Below, piece after piece: positions 54,964-64,000 of a stretch of 64,000 nt of DNA. The number at the start of each line of letters is the position of its first letter. Positions within the stretch are counted from its first letter, which is position 1. Under the pieces are notes generated by a model. That model worked only from the letters and a program-made list of their open reading frames with translations. It was not told the DNA's origin and did no database searches. The stretch covers positions 27,945-91,944 of the forward strand of contig NZ_LZSX01000018.1 of NCBI RefSeq assembly GCF_001665835.1. Direction: 5' to 3'. Both the position numbers and the translations under genes were made by a program. The DNA is from Mycobacterium colombiense (GTDB taxonomy: Bacteria > Actinomycetota > Actinomycetes > Mycobacteriales > Mycobacteriaceae).

Positions 54964-55455
54964 GTGGCGCCCAAGTCGCCGGTACTGGATGCGTCGGTCA
55001 CCGAGAGGATCGGCAATTTTCTGCGCGCCCGGGGGCTGCGGCGGATGGCCTCGCGGATCCAGGTGCTGGCGGTGCTCGAGCCCGTCAACGGCCACCTGCC
55101 GGTCGCCGAGATCGACAAGCGAGTGCGGGAATGCCTGCCGCCCGGCACCCACGCGCCCGATGTGGCCACGGTGTACCGCACGGTGACGACGCTGGTCGAT
55201 CAGGGAGTGCTACACGCGTTGACGCTCGACGGCGGCGTGACGACCTACGGTCTGGCCACCGCGCCGCACCACCACGCCGTATGTACGAAGTGCGCCACCA
55301 TCATCGAGGTGCCCGCCCGCCAGCTGAGTTCGGCGCTCGAACACGCGATGGCGGGTAGCTCGTTCGCGCTGTCGGAGGCGGCCGGGCTGACGCTGCACGG
55401 CCTGTGCCCGCAGTGCCAGGAGGACAAGCCCGCGGAGGGGCCGCGCCGGCGCTGA
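54964..55455 (+). CDS. Fur-family metalloregulator, possibly Nur (nickel) type
   Basis: The 163-residue protein has an N-terminal winged helix (ATVYRTVTTLVDQGVLHAL) and a C-terminal metal domain with HHH (102-104), C107-T-K-C110 and C148-P-Q-C151, a structural zinc site. Divergence from nicT and the box between them point to nickel control. Zinc (Zur) or iron cannot be excluded by sequence. The start is GTG at 54964. Confidence 0.82.
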   Translation: MAPKSPVLDASVTERIGNFLRARGLRRMASRIQVLAVLEPVNGHLPVAEIDKRVRECLPPGTHAPDVATVYRTVTTLVDQGVLHALTLDGGVTTYGLATAPHHHAVCTKCATIIEVPARQLSSALEHAMAGSSFALSEAAGLTLHGLCPQCQEDKPAEGPRRR

Positions 55456-55457
55456 GG

Positions 55458-56837
55458 TCAGCGCAGGCCCAGTAGCGCGTTCTCCACCACCTCGGGCAGC
55501 GCGGGGTGGATCCAGTACTGTCCGCGCGCCATCTGCGGGGCGGTGAGCCCGAAACTCATCGCCTGGATCAACGGCTGGATGATCGACGAGGCCTGATGGC
55601 CCATGATGTGCGCACCCAGCAGGCGCCCGGTGCCGCGCTCGGCGATGAGTTTCACGATGCCCGTGGTGTCCTCCATCGCCCAGCCGTACGCGACGTCGCC
55701 GTAGTCCTGAATCTTGGTCGATAACTTGAAACCCTGTGCGATTGCTTCGTTTTCGGTCAGTCCGACGCTGGCGATCTGCGGATCGGTGAAGACCGCCGAC
55801 GGCACGAAGCGATGGTCGGTGACGGCCATCGCCTCGGTGTCGTCCCAATCGCAGAGCAGGTTGTGCTGCACGACGCGCGCCTCGTGGTTGGCCACGTGCT
55901 TGAGCTGATACCGCGAGGAGACGTCACCCAGGGCGAAAACCCCACGCGCCGAGGTCCGCTGGTACTGGTCGACGGCCACCAGGTCGTCCTCGACCGCGAC
56001 ACCGGCCTGCTCGAGGTCGAGTTGATCGGCGTTGGACACCCGCCCGGTCGCCACCAGCAGTGCGTCGGCGTTGATTGTGTGGCCGTTATCGAGTTGCACC
56101 GCGACGCCCGAACCCTGGTTCTCCGCGCCCACGACGTTGCAATGGGTGTGCAGTTCCCACTTGTTCGCCGCGATGCGGGTGAAGCGTTCGCCGAGAACGT
56201 CGTCGAGGTGCCGTAGCAGTGTGGAGCCCCGGACCACCAGGGTGACCCGCGAGCCCAGCGCGGAGAAGATGTGCGCGAATTCGGCCGCCACGAAACCACC
56301 CCCGACGATCACCAGATGCTCTGGTAGCTCGGGGATTCGCATGATCGTGTCGCTGGTGTGGTACCGGGCGCCGCATTCCAGGATCGCGGGGGGCACCACG
56401 GCCCGGGCCCCTGCGGCGATCACCACCTGGTCGGCCGAGAACTCGTCGTCCGCATCGGTGCGCAGCAGGTAGCGGCCGTCGGCCTGGACCGGGCCGAATC
56501 GGGTGTGCTGCTTGTACACATCGACATTGGGGGCGGCGCTGCGATAGTCCTCACCGCCGACCCCGATCGGATCGATGCGCCCGAAGACGCGTGAGACGAT
56601 GTCGTCCCAGCGCACCCGGTCGATGCGCGCGTCGACGCCGTAGCGTGCCGCGCTCCGGATCGAATCGGCGACCCCGGCGGCGTAGACGAACATCTTGGTC
56701 GGGATGCACCCGACGTTCAGACAGGTGCCGCCAAAGGTGCCCTGTTCGCAGATCGCCACCCGCTTGTCGGCAAAACGGTCGTCGAGAATGCTGTTGCCCG
56801 AACCGGTTCCGATGATCGCGACGTCGTAGGTCTCCAA
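55458..56837 (-). CDS. mtr: Mycothione reductase
   Basis: The 459-residue flavoprotein disulfide reductase has the FAD motif IIGTGSGNSIL, redox pair GGTCLNVGCIPTKMF, NADPH motif IVGGGFVAAEFAH, and the dimer/base motif HPALPEVVENALLGL. It reduces mycothione (MSSM) to mycothiol with NADPH. The start is TTG at 56837, with AAAGGGG upstream. It matches Rv2855 and overlaps no neighbour. Confidence 0.96.
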   Translation of the reverse strand: METYDVAIIGTGSGNSILDDRFADKRVAICEQGTFGGTCLNVGCIPTKMFVYAAGVADSIRSAARYGVDARIDRVRWDDIVSRVFGRIDPIGVGGEDYRSAAPNVDVYKQHTRFGPVQADGRYLLRTDADDEFSADQVVIAAGARAVVPPAILECGARYHTSDTIMRIPELPEHLVIVGGGFVAAEFAHIFSALGSRVTLVVRGSTLLRHLDDVLGERFTRIAANKWELHTHCNVVGAENQGSGVAVQLDNGHTINADALLVATGRVSNADQLDLEQAGVAVEDDLVAVDQYQRTSARGVFALGDVSSRYQLKHVANHEARVVQHNLLCDWDDTEAMAVTDHRFVPSAVFTDPQIASVGLTENEAIAQGFKLSTKIQDYGDVAYGWAMEDTTGIVKLIAERGTGRLLGAHIMGHQASSIIQPLIQAMSFGLTAPQMARGQYWIHPALPEVVENALLGLR

Positions 56838-56841
56838 GCCG

Positions 56842-57891
56842 TCACCCCTTTCGCAGCCAGGCCGAGGCATCATTGTCGGTGCGCAGGTAGCCGTCCAGCC
56901 AGAGATCCAGTTCCCGATAGGCGACTTCGCGCGGCCCCGGCAGCGATAAGAACACGTCGTGCTTGGCGTCGGCCACCGGAACCACGGCGGTGCGGTTGCC
57001 GATGCAGCCGGCCCAGCGGGCGATCTGGGTGACGTCGAGCACCGCGTCGCCGCACTGCATGGATGCGGAATCGGCACTCTCGTGCACGCTGTGATCCGAT
57101 CGCAGAATCAGATTCGGCACCCCGACGTCGAGACCGCGATGCAGCCGGGCCTGGCCGCGGCGGATGGCGTGCAGCCAACCGAAGGTGATGGGGAAGCCGC
57201 CCACGGGTTTCCATTGCAGGTTGTAGTCGAATTCGCCGCCATACTCGCGGTGCAGGGTGGTGCCGTAGCCGCCCTCACCCGGCGACCGGGCCACGGCCTT
57301 GGACCGCACGCGGGACAGGCCGGCGATCAGCGCCACGGTCACGGAGTGCCGCAGGATCGGCGGGCCGGGCAGTTCCAGGAACGGGCTGTTGAGCACCAGG
57401 CCGCCAACGCGGGCGTAGGCGGCCGGATTTCGCCGGCGCAACCGGTCCAGCCACAGCGACACGATGAGCCCGCCCGCCGAATGCGCGTACAGCAGCACCT
57501 TGTCGCGTTCCGCGATGCCGGCCAGCGCCTGATCGAGTTCGGCCTCGTAGTTGGTGAGGTCGGTGATGAAGTGCGGCGTCTGGCCGTCGCGCCGCGACCG
57601 GCCGCACTTATGGAGGTCCAGCGCATAGAAGGTGAAGCCGCGGGCCGAGAAACGATCGGCCAGCTCGGTGTGGAAGAAGTAGTCGGTGTAGCCGTGCACC
57701 GCCAGCACCGCGGGCCCGGCGGGCGCCGTCCCGCGGCCCGCCTGGTGCGGTTCGGGTCCGCGCCGTATCAGCGTCGCGACGATGTCGCCCTCACCGGCGG
57801 GATCGGACCCGAGCGCGATGGTGCGCTGCTGATAACCGGGGAGGACGTCGGGCACCCAGCCGGACACTTCGCCGGTCACCCTGCCAGTCAC
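56842..57891 (-). CDS. Alpha/beta hydrolase (Rv2854-like)
   Basis: The 349-residue protein has an alpha/beta-hydrolase fold: oxyanion region AVLAVHGYTDYFFH, nucleophile elbow YAHSAGGLIV (GxSxG-like HSAGG), a catalytic Asp and final His in DAKHDVFLSLPG. It resembles monoacylglycerol-lipase-like enzymes without a signal peptide. It lies 4 bp upstream of mtr and is probably co-transcribed with it. The substrate is unknown. Confidence 0.85.
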   Translation of the reverse strand: MTGRVTGEVSGWVPDVLPGYQQRTIALGSDPAGEGDIVATLIRRGPEPHQAGRGTAPAGPAVLAVHGYTDYFFHTELADRFSARGFTFYALDLHKCGRSRRDGQTPHFITDLTNYEAELDQALAGIAERDKVLLYAHSAGGLIVSLWLDRLRRRNPAAYARVGGLVLNSPFLELPGPPILRHSVTVALIAGLSRVRSKAVARSPGEGGYGTTLHREYGGEFDYNLQWKPVGGFPITFGWLHAIRRGQARLHRGLDVGVPNLILRSDHSVHESADSASMQCGDAVLDVTQIARWAGCIGNRTAVVPVADAKHDVFLSLPGPREVAYRELDLWLDGYLRTDNDASAWLRKG

Positions 57892-58001
57892 GTGGCCAGC
57901 TTAGAGCTTTTGCTGGGCGTCGGGCGGCGCACGTCGTTCGCGGCCACTTTGCCTCGGGATAACCTGGGATCGGCCCACTCGAGGGAAGGACCAGCAAGCC
58001 G

Positions 58002-59489
58002 GTGTCATCGCTAGCCAGAACCACGTCGACCGACGTCGTGCTGGTGGGCGCGGGCATCATGAGCGCGACACTGGGAGCGTTGCTGCGCCGGCTGCAGCCG
58101 GACTGGTCGATGACCTTCGTGGAGCGTCTGGACGCCGTCGCGGCCGAGAGCAGCAGCCCGTGGAACAACGCGGGCACCGGCCATTCGGCGCTGTGCGAGC
58201 TGAACTACACCCCGCAGCGCGCCGACGGCTCCATCGACATCGGCAAAGCGGTGCGCATCAACGAGCAATTCCAGGTGACCCGCCAGTTCTGGGCCTACGC
58301 CGTGCAGAACGGGATCCTCACCGATCGCCGCTTCCTCACCGCGATCCCGCACGCGAGCTTCGTGCGCGGCGCGCAACGCGTCGACTATCTGCGGCGCCGG
58401 CAGCGGGCCCTGGCGTCCAATCCGCTGTTCGCCGGCATCGAATTGATCGAGGACGCGGGAGAGTTCGCCCGCCGGTTGCCGTTCATGGCGGCCGGGCGCG
58501 ACTTCTCCGAACCGACCGCGCTCAACTGGGCCGCGCACGGCACCGACGTCGACTTCGGCGCCCTGACGCGGCAGCTCGTCGGGTTCTGCGTGCGCGGCGG
58601 CGCGACGGCCCTGTTCGGCCACGAGGTGCGCAACCTGTCCCGCCGGTCCGACGGCGGCTGGACACTGTCGATCCGCAACCGGCGAACCGGCGAAAAGCGC
58701 CGTCTGAACGCCAAATTCGTGTTCGTCGGGGCCGGCGGTGATGCGTTGCCGCTGTTGCAAAAGTCCGGCATCGGCGAGATCAAAGGTTTCGCCGGATTTC
58801 CGATCGGCGGCCGGTTCCTGCGCGCCGCCAACCCCGCGCTCACCGCCGCCCACCGGGCCAAGGTCTACGGCGCTCCGGCGCCGGGCGCGCCGCCGCTCGG
58901 CGCCCTGCATCTGGATCTGCGCTACGTCAACGGCAAGCCGTGGCTGGTGTTCGGCCCCTACGCCGGCTGGTCGCCGAAGTTCCTGAAACACGGGCACCTC
59001 ACCGATCTGCCCCGTTCCGTGAGGCCGGACAACCTCGCCTCGCTGCTCGGTGTCGGTGTCAGCCAGCTGTCGCTGCTCCGGTACCTGCTGGGCCAGCTGC
59101 GGCTCTCCGAACCGGCCCGGCTGCGCATGCTGCGCGAATTCGCACCCACCGCAACGGGTTCGGACTGGGAACTGACGGTGGCCGGTCAGCGCGTGCAGGT
59201 AATCCGGCGGGACAAGCGCAGGGGCGGGGCGCTCGACTTCGACACCACCGTGGTGGGCGACGCCGATGGAAGCATCGCGGGGCTGCTCGGCGGCTCCCCG
59301 GGAGCGTCGACGGCGGTGCCGATCATGCTCGGGGTGCTGGAACGCTGCTTTGCCAACCGCTTTCAATCGTGGATGCCCACGCTCAAGGAGATGGTTCCGT
59401 CGCTGGGGGCAACGCTGTCGGACGAGCCGGCGCTGTACGACGAGGTTTTTTCCTGGGGAACGAAGGCGCTGGGGTTGGGCGTGTCATGA
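58002..59489 (+). CDS. mqo: Malate:quinone oxidoreductase
   Basis: The 495-residue FAD protein has [57 protein letters not shown] and [21 protein letters not shown]. It oxidises malate to oxaloacetate at the membrane and passes electrons to the quinone pool. The start is GTG at 58002. Its stop overlaps a MIRU-like linker. Confidence 0.96.
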   Translation: MSSLARTTSTDVVLVGAGIMSATLGALLRRLQPDWSMTFVERLDAVAAESSSPWNNAGTGHSALCELNYTPQRADGSIDIGKAVRINEQFQVTRQFWAYAVQNGILTDRRFLTAIPHASFVRGAQRVDYLRRRQRALASNPLFAGIELIEDAGEFARRLPFMAAGRDFSEPTALNWAAHGTDVDFGALTRQLVGFCVRGGATALFGHEVRNLSRRSDGGWTLSIRNRRTGEKRRLNAKFVFVGAGGDALPLLQKSGIGEIKGFAGFPIGGRFLRAANPALTAAHRAKVYGAPAPGAPPLGALHLDLRYVNGKPWLVFGPYAGWSPKFLKHGHLTDLPRSVRPDNLASLLGVGVSQLSLLRYLLGQLRLSEPARLRMLREFAPTATGSDWELTVAGQRVQVIRRDKRRGGALDFDTTVVGDADGSIAGLLGGSPGASTAVPIMLGVLERCFANRFQSWMPTLKEMVPSLGATLSDEPALYDEVFSWGTKALGLGVS

Positions 59490-59533
59490 CCCGCGCCAAC
59501 AAGCGAAGCGATGAGGAGGAGCGGCGCCAGTGA
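59486..59533 (+). repeat. MIRU-like linker between mqo and the GNAT gene
   Basis: A 15-codon ATG frame (59486) overlaps the mqo stop as ATGA and ends in TGA that overlaps the GTG of the next gene as GTGA. It contains GCGAAGCGATGAGGAGGAGC like the copy at 21698, shortened at its 5' half. Confidence 0.7.
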
Positions 59534-60000
59534 CAGAAGCACTGCGACGTACTTGGGCCAAAGACCTTGACGCCCAGACACTCTACGAGCTACTCAAGCT
59601 CAGGGTGGAGGTGTTCGTCGTCGAACAGGCGATCCCGTATCCGGAGCTGGACGGGCGCGACCTGCTCGCCGAGACCCGGCACTTCTGGCTGGAGACGTCC
59701 GGCGGCGAGGTGATCTCCACACTGCGGCTGATGGAGGAGCACGCCGGAGGCGAGAAGGTGTTCCGGATCGGGCGGCTGTGCACCAAACGCAATGCGCGCG
59801 GCCAGGGCCACACCACCCGGTTGCTGCGCGCGGCGCTGGCCGAGGTGGGTGACTACCCGTGCCGGATCAATGCGCAGACCTATCTGGCGGACATGTACGC
59901 CCAGCACGGATTCGTGCGCGACGGCGACGATTTCCTGGACGACGGCGTCCCGCACGTGCCCATGCTGCGCCCCGGGTCGGGTTTGGCGGCGACGCCGTGA
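59530..60000 (+). CDS. GNAT-family acetyltransferase (ElaA-like)
   Basis: The 156-residue protein has [29 protein letters not shown], the acetyl-CoA site [25 protein letters not shown], and [23 protein letters not shown], typical of ElaA. The start is GTG at 59530, set by the MIRU-like linker. It overlaps the chelatase-like gene by GTGA. Confidence 0.88.
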   Translation: MTEALRRTWAKDLDAQTLYELLKLRVEVFVVEQAIPYPELDGRDLLAETRHFWLETSGGEVISTLRLMEEHAGGEKVFRIGRLCTKRNARGQGHTTRLLRAALAEVGDYPCRINAQTYLADMYAQHGFVRDGDDFLDDGVPHVPMLRPGSGLAATP

Positions 60001-61838
60001 AGCCCTACCCGTTCAGCGCCATAGTCGGGCACGACCAGCTGCGCCTGGCCCTGCTGCTGTGTGCCGTGCGTCCGGAGATCGGCGGCGCGCTGATCCGCGG
60101 CGAGAAGGGCACCGCCAAGTCGACGGCCGTGCGCGGCCTTGCGGCGTTGCTGTCCGAGGCCACCGGCAGCGACGCCGGCCTGGTCGAAATGCCGCTCGGG
60201 GCAACCGAAGACCGCGTTATCGGCTCGCTGGACCTGCAGCGGGTGCTGCGCGACGGCGAGCACGCGTTCTCGCCGGGCCTGCTGGCCCGCGCGCACGGCG
60301 GTGTGCTCTATGTCGACGAGGTCAACCTGCTGCACGATCACCTGGTCGATGTGCTGCTCGACGCCGCGGCGATGGGTCGGGTGCACATCGAGCGCGACGG
60401 CATCTCGCACTCGCACGAGGCCCGGTTCGTGTTGATCGGCACCATGAATCCCGAAGAGGGCGAACTGCGTCCGCAGCTGCTGGACCGGTTCGGGCTCACC
60501 GTCGACGTCCACGCGTCGCGCGACGTGGACGTGCGGGTGCAGGTGATCCGGCAGCGGATGGCGTACGAGGCCGACCCGGATGGTTTCGCCGAGTGCTATG
60601 CCGACGCGGACGCGGAGCTGGCCCGGCGGATCGCCACGGCACGTGCGCTGGTTGACGACGTGGTGTTGCCCGACAACGAATTACGGCGGATCGCGGCGCT
60701 GTGCGCGGCGTTCGACGTCGACGGCATGCGCGCCGATTTGGTGGTGGCCCGCACCGCGGTCGCGCACGCGGCCTGGCGCGGCGCGCGCACCGTCGAGCAA
60801 GAAGACATCAGGGTGGCCGCCGAGCTGGCGCTGCCACACCGGCGCCGCCGCGATCCGTTCGACGACCCGGGCATCGACCGTGACCAGCTGGACGAGGCCC
60901 TGGCGCAGGCCGGCTCGGATCCCGACCCCGATCCCGACCCACCCGGCAGTGGCGAGTCCACTCAAACCGAACAGGATGCGCCGCAAAAGAATTCATCCGA
61001 AATCGGCACGCCGCGGCCGCCGAAGACCAGGCCCAGCGCGCCCCCGGCGAAAACCTTCCGCACCCGCGCGTTGCGGGTTCCGGGGGTCGGGGAAGGCGCG
61101 CCGGGGCGGCGGTCGCGGGCCCGCAACGCCAGCGGCAGCGTCATCGCGGCCGCCGACGCGGCCGACGCCAGTTGCGCCGGGCACGGACTGCACCTGTTCG
61201 CCACCCTGCTGTCGGCCGCCGAACGCGGCGGTGCCGGGCCGTTGCGGCCGCAGCCCGAGGATGTGCGCCGCGCCGTGCGCGAGGGGCGCGAGGGCAATCT
61301 GGTGATCTTCGTGGTGGACGCGTCGGGTTCGATGGCCGCACGCGACCGCATGTCCGCGGTCAGCGGTGCCGCGCTGTCGCTGCTGCGCGACGCATATCAG
61401 CGGCGCGACAAGGTCGCCGTGATCACGTTCCGGCAACACGAGGCGCGGCTGTTGTTGCCGCCGACGTCGTCGGCGCACATCGCCGGTCGGCGGCTGGCCC
61501 GGTTCGACACCGGCGGCAAAACCCCGCTGGCCGAAGGCCTGCTGGCCGCGCGTGAGCTCATCGTGCGGGAGAAGGCGCGTGACCGGGCGCGGCGTTCGCT
61601 GGTGGTGGTGCTGACCGACGGCCGGGCCACCGCCGGTCCGGATCCGTTGGGCCGCACTCGAACCGCGGCGGCCCGGCTGGTCGCCGAGGGCGCCGCGGCG
61701 GTGGTCGTCGACTGCGAAACGTCCTTTGTGCGGCTGGGCCTGGCCCAGCAACTCGCCCGCCACCTCGGCGCCCCGGCGATCCGGCTCGAGCAGTTGCACG
61801 CGGATTGCCTGACGCGCGCGGTGCGCGACGCGGCTTGA
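59997..61838 (+). CDS. Mg/Co-chelatase-like AAA+ and VWA-domain protein
   Basis: The 613-residue protein joins a ChlI-like AAA+ domain (Walker [13 protein letters not shown], Walker [11 protein letters not shown]) to a Pro/acidic linker (about 300-400) and a ChlD-like von Willebrand A domain with MIDAS motif [12 protein letters not shown]. Fusions of this type occur beside cobO in actinobacteria and are thought to assist cobalt chelation. The start is GTG at 59997. Matches Rv2850c. Confidence 0.9.
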   Translation: MKPYPFSAIVGHDQLRLALLLCAVRPEIGGALIRGEKGTAKSTAVRGLAALLSEATGSDAGLVEMPLGATEDRVIGSLDLQRVLRDGEHAFSPGLLARAHGGVLYVDEVNLLHDHLVDVLLDAAAMGRVHIERDGISHSHEARFVLIGTMNPEEGELRPQLLDRFGLTVDVHASRDVDVRVQVIRQRMAYEADPDGFAECYADADAELARRIATARALVDDVVLPDNELRRIAALCAAFDVDGMRADLVVARTAVAHAAWRGARTVEQEDIRVAAELALPHRRRRDPFDDPGIDRDQLDEALAQAGSDPDPDPDPPGSGESTQTEQDAPQKNSSEIGTPRPPKTRPSAPPAKTFRTRALRVPGVGEGAPGRRSRARNASGSVIAAADAADASCAGHGLHLFATLLSAAERGGAGPLRPQPEDVRRAVREGREGNLVIFVVDASGSMAARDRMSAVSGAALSLLRDAYQRRDKVAVITFRQHEARLLLPPTSSAHIAGRRLARFDTGGKTPLAEGLLAARELIVREKARDRARRSLVVVLTDGRATAGPDPLGRTRTAAARLVAEGAAAVVVDCETSFVRLGLAQQLARHLGAPAIRLEQLHADCLTRAVRDAA

Positions 61839-61857
61839 GCGGAAAGGGTAAACGCTT

Positions 61858-62472
61858 ATGCCACAAGGTATTCCACTTCAAGTTCCCGACGACGGCCTCA
61901 CCACGCGGGCGCGACGCCACACGCCCGTGCTGGCCGTGCACACCGGCCCCGGCAAGGGAAAGTCCACGGCGGCATTCGGCATGGCGCTGCGGGCCTGGAA
62001 TGCCGGACTGTCCGTCGCGGTGTTCCAGTTCGTCAAGAGCGCCAAGTGGAAGGTGGGCGAGGAGGCGGTCTTCACCCAGCTGGGCCGGCTGCACGACCAG
62101 CACCAGGTCGGCGGGCCCGTCGAATGGCACAAGATGGGCGCGGGCTGGTCCTGGACCCGCAAAGCGGGCAGCGACGTCGATCACGCGGCGGCCGCGGCCG
62201 ACGGCTGGGCGGAGATCGCGCACCGGCTGGCCGATCAGTGTCACGACTTCTACGTGCTGGACGAGTTCACCTATCCGCTGAAGTGGGGTTGGGTGGACGT
62301 CGACGAGGTGGTCGGGACGTTGGCCACCCGGCCCGGACATCAACACGTGGTCATCACCGGACGCGACGCGCCGCAGCGCCTGATCGACGCGGCCGACCTG
62401 GTGACCGAGATGGCCAAGGTCAAGCACCCGATGGACGCCGGTCGTAAGGGGCAGAAGGGCATCGAGTGGTGA
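61858..62472 (+). CDS. cobO: Cob(I)yrinic acid a,c-diamide adenosyltransferase
   Basis: The 204-residue protein has the modified P-loop HTGPGKGKSTAAFGMALRA and conserved FVLDEF-like YVLDEFTYPLKWGW, then VVITGRDAPQRLIDAADLVTEM. It adds adenosine to the corrin cobalt. Its stop overlaps the cobB start as GTGA. Confidence 0.96.
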   Translation: MPQGIPLQVPDDGLTTRARRHTPVLAVHTGPGKGKSTAAFGMALRAWNAGLSVAVFQFVKSAKWKVGEEAVFTQLGRLHDQHQVGGPVEWHKMGAGWSWTRKAGSDVDHAAAAADGWAEIAHRLADQCHDFYVLDEFTYPLKWGWVDVDEVVGTLATRPGHQHVVITGRDAPQRLIDAADLVTEMAKVKHPMDAGRKGQKGIEW

Positions 62473-63896
62473 GTGTTCGCGCCGTCGTCGTCGCCGCTCC
62501 CGCCTCCGGTAGCGGAAAGACCACGGTGGCAACGGGTTTGATCGGCGCCCTGCGGCAGGCGGGCCACACCGTGGCGCCGTTCAAGGTCGGCCCGGACTTC
62601 ATCGATCCCGGGTACCACGGCCTGGCCGCCGGCCGGCCCGGCCGCAACCTCGATCCGGTGTTGGTGGGGGAGAACCTGATCGGCCCGCTGTACGCCCACG
62701 GCGCAAGCGGCGCCGACATCGCCGTGGTCGAAGGGGTGATGGGGCTGTTCGACGGGCGGATCGGGCCCGCCGCCACGACTCCCGCGGCCGGATCGACGGC
62801 CCACGTCGCCGGCCTGCTGGGCGCACCGGTCGTCCTGGTCGTCGATGCGCGCGGGCAGAGCCAGAGCATTGCCGCGCTGCTGCACGGCTTTTCGACGTTC
62901 GACACCGCGACCCGCGTCGCCGGTGTGATCCTCAACCGGGTCGGATCGGCCCGGCACGAGCAGGTGCTGCGGCAGGCCTGTGAACAGGCCGGTGTCCCGG
63001 TGCTGGGCGCAATCCCCCGGGTGGCTGAATTAGAGCTGCCGACACGGTATCTGGGGCTGGTCACCGCAGTGGAGTACGGGCAGCGGGCGCGGCTAGCGGT
63101 GGCGGCGATGACCGAATTGGTTGCGCGCCACGTCGACTTGTCGGCCATCGCCGCGGTCGCCGGCGGCCGGGTCGCGCAGCCGCCGTGGGATCCCGCGGCG
63201 GCGGTGGGGGAGACACCCGGGAGCAGCGCCACCGTCGCGGTGGCGGCCGGCAAGGCATTCAGTTTCGGCTACGCCGAACACGCGGAGCTGCTGGCGGCCG
63301 CCGGCGCCGACGTCGTCGAATTCGACCCGCTCGTCGACGCCTTGCCCGACGGCACCGACGCGGTGTTGCTGCCCGGCGGGTTTCCCGAACAGTTCACCGC
63401 GGAGCTCTCGGCCAATGCGGTCGTGCGCCGCCAGATCAGCGAACTGGCCGCCGCCGGGGCGCCGATACACGCCGAGTGCGCCGGGCTGATCTATCTGGTC
63501 TCCGAGCTCGACGGCCATCCGATGTGCGGTGTACTGGCCGGGCAGGCGCGGTTCACGTCGCACCTGACCCTGGCTTATCGCGACGCCGTCGCCGTCGCGG
63601 ATTCGTCGCTGTATGCCGAAGGCCAGCGCGCGGTGGGGCATGAATTCCACCGCACCACAGTCACATTCACGCAGGCCTATCAGCCCGCCTGGATGTACCG
63701 GGCCCACGACGCCGACCGGCAGGGCGGTCCCGTGCGCGACGGTGTCGTGCACGCCGGTGTGCACGCGTCGTATCTGCACACCCATCCGGCCGCGGCGCCG
63801 GAGGCGGTGGCGCGCTTCGTCGCACACGCGGTCGCCACTAGGTCGATGGTGGCGACCCGCTGCGCCCGGCGTCGCCGCGCTGGCGGTCGCCACTAG
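62469..63896 (+). CDS. cobB: Cobyrinic acid a,c-diamide synthase
   Basis: The 475-residue protein has P-loop AAPASGSGKTTVATGL, KVGPDFIDPGYH, EGVMGLFDG, and a glutamine-amidotransferase half with nucleophile Cys in HAECAGLIYLV and His in the GHEFHRT and SYLHTH regions. Its C-terminal 18 residues, SMVATRCARRRRAGGRH and adjacent, come from a full copy of the dispersed repeat, so a shorter ancestral end is likely. It converts cobyrinate to the a,c-diamide. Confidence 0.95.
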   Translation: MSVRAVVVAAPASGSGKTTVATGLIGALRQAGHTVAPFKVGPDFIDPGYHGLAAGRPGRNLDPVLVGENLIGPLYAHGASGADIAVVEGVMGLFDGRIGPAATTPAAGSTAHVAGLLGAPVVLVVDARGQSQSIAALLHGFSTFDTATRVAGVILNRVGSARHEQVLRQACEQAGVPVLGAIPRVAELELPTRYLGLVTAVEYGQRARLAVAAMTELVARHVDLSAIAAVAGGRVAQPPWDPAAAVGETPGSSATVAVAAGKAFSFGYAEHAELLAAAGADVVEFDPLVDALPDGTDAVLLPGGFPEQFTAELSANAVVRRQISELAAAGAPIHAECAGLIYLVSELDGHPMCGVLAGQARFTSHLTLAYRDAVAVADSSLYAEGQRAVGHEFHRTTVTFTQAYQPAWMYRAHDADRQGGPVRDGVVHAGVHASYLHTHPAAAPEAVARFVAHAVATRSMVATRCARRRRAGGRH

Positions 63897-63950
63897 GTCG
63901 ATGGTGGCGACCCGCTGCGCCCGGCTTCGCCGCGCTGGCGGTCGCCACTA
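63841..63950 (+). repeat. 55-bp tandem repeat, copy D
   Basis: Two 55-bp units (63841-63895 and 63896-63950) begin GGTCGATGGTGGCGACCCGC and end GGTCGCCACTA. They differ at one base. The first unit supplies the last codons and stop of cobB; the second fills the gap to the next gene. The extra base relative to the 54-bp copies at 31007 puts a TAG in each unit. Confidence 0.8.
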
Positions 63951-63960
63951 GGCTTGCCGG

Positions 63961-64000
63961 GTGACCGAGAGCGCCTACCTCGCTGGGCTGCGGCTGGCCG
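63961..64000 (+). CDS. cysG: 5' end of a CysG-like siroheme synthase / uroporphyrinogen methyltransferase (partial)
   Basis: A GTG at 63961 opens a frame beginning MTESAYLAGLRLA, cut by the window edge. The gene order after cobB and the short N-terminus resemble Rv2847c (cysG), a precorrin-2 dehydrogenase/methyltransferase. Only 13 residues are visible. Confidence 0.65.
   Translation, partial: MTESAYLAGLRLA

Noticed and set aside
53694..55181. Extended NicT start reaching into the Fur-family gene
   Set aside because: It would overlap the divergent regulator and its operator; GTG at 54806 has a good ribosome site and gives family length.
1..64000. tRNA, rRNA, CRISPR array, insertion sequence or prophage
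   Set aside because: No transposase, integrase other than xerC, phage gene, regularly spaced repeats or tRNA-like cloverleaf was seen; the tandem repeats found are in twos and GC-rich palindromic units, not CRISPR.

Overview
The window is high-GC actinobacterial chromosome. Its gene order follows the dprA-to-cobB segment of Mycobacterium tuberculosis (Rv2896c to Rv2848c), read in the opposite direction. A PPE gene, an MPT63-like secreted protein, MPT53, mycothione reductase and MIRU-type linkers all point to a slow-growing mycobacterium. Species was not determined; the M. avium complex is a reasonable guess because the mpt70/mpt83 block is absent between the DUF2631 gene and dxr, and cobQ sits next to map. 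Locus-tag comparisons are from memory, not from a search.

1-13600: dprA, a ViuB-like siderophore-interacting flavoprotein, a lactate 2-monooxygenase-like enzyme, xerC, a LytM-type secreted protein, rpsB-tsf, an amidase, a MarR regulator with its probable operator, and a stress/envelope stretch (ChaB-like, SDR, small charged protein, MPT63-like, acyltransferase, GlnR-like regulator, CsbD-like).

13900-34000: housekeeping genes on the + strand. These are pyrH-frr-cdsA-rlmN, MPT53 with its CcdA-like partner, the MEP-pathway genes dxr and ispG around the site-2 protease rip1, a GNAT, a penicillin-binding lipoprotein, map, cobQ, and a glnA4 / glutamine-amidotransferase / aldehyde dehydrogenase / SDR cassette that looks like polyamine or ethanolamine catabolism.

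34000-55500: almost entirely - strand. A PPE-SVP gene and three enzymes or unknowns lie downstream of a complete [NiFe]-hydrogenase locus. In transcription order: nicT; hypA-hypB; hhyS-hhyL (group 1h, high-affinity actinobacterial type); a NifU/Rieske-like protein (hhyE); three uncharacterised proteins; a 40-residue membrane peptide; the maturation protease; hypC2-hypF; a SIS-HypC fusion; a second SIS protein; hypE-hypC-hypD; and a DUF6390-like protein. A Fur-family regulator is divergent from nicT, with a Nur-like operator between them. NicT imports nickel, HypA/HypB insert it, HypF/E/C/D make Fe(CN)2CO, the protease trims HhyL, and HhyE probably carries electrons towards the respiratory chain. 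The least understood part is the set of accessory proteins of unknown function.

55458-64000: mycothione reductase, an alpha/beta hydrolase, mqo, a GNAT, a chelatase-like AAA+/VWA protein, cobO, cobB and the start of a cysG-like gene.

Repeats: a roughly 54-bp GC-rich element with inverted ends (TGGCGA...TCGCCA) recurs at four places, twice inside coding sequence. Two MIRU-like linkers couple rip1-ispG and mqo-GNAT. I saw no tRNA, rRNA, CRISPR array, insertion sequence or prophage.
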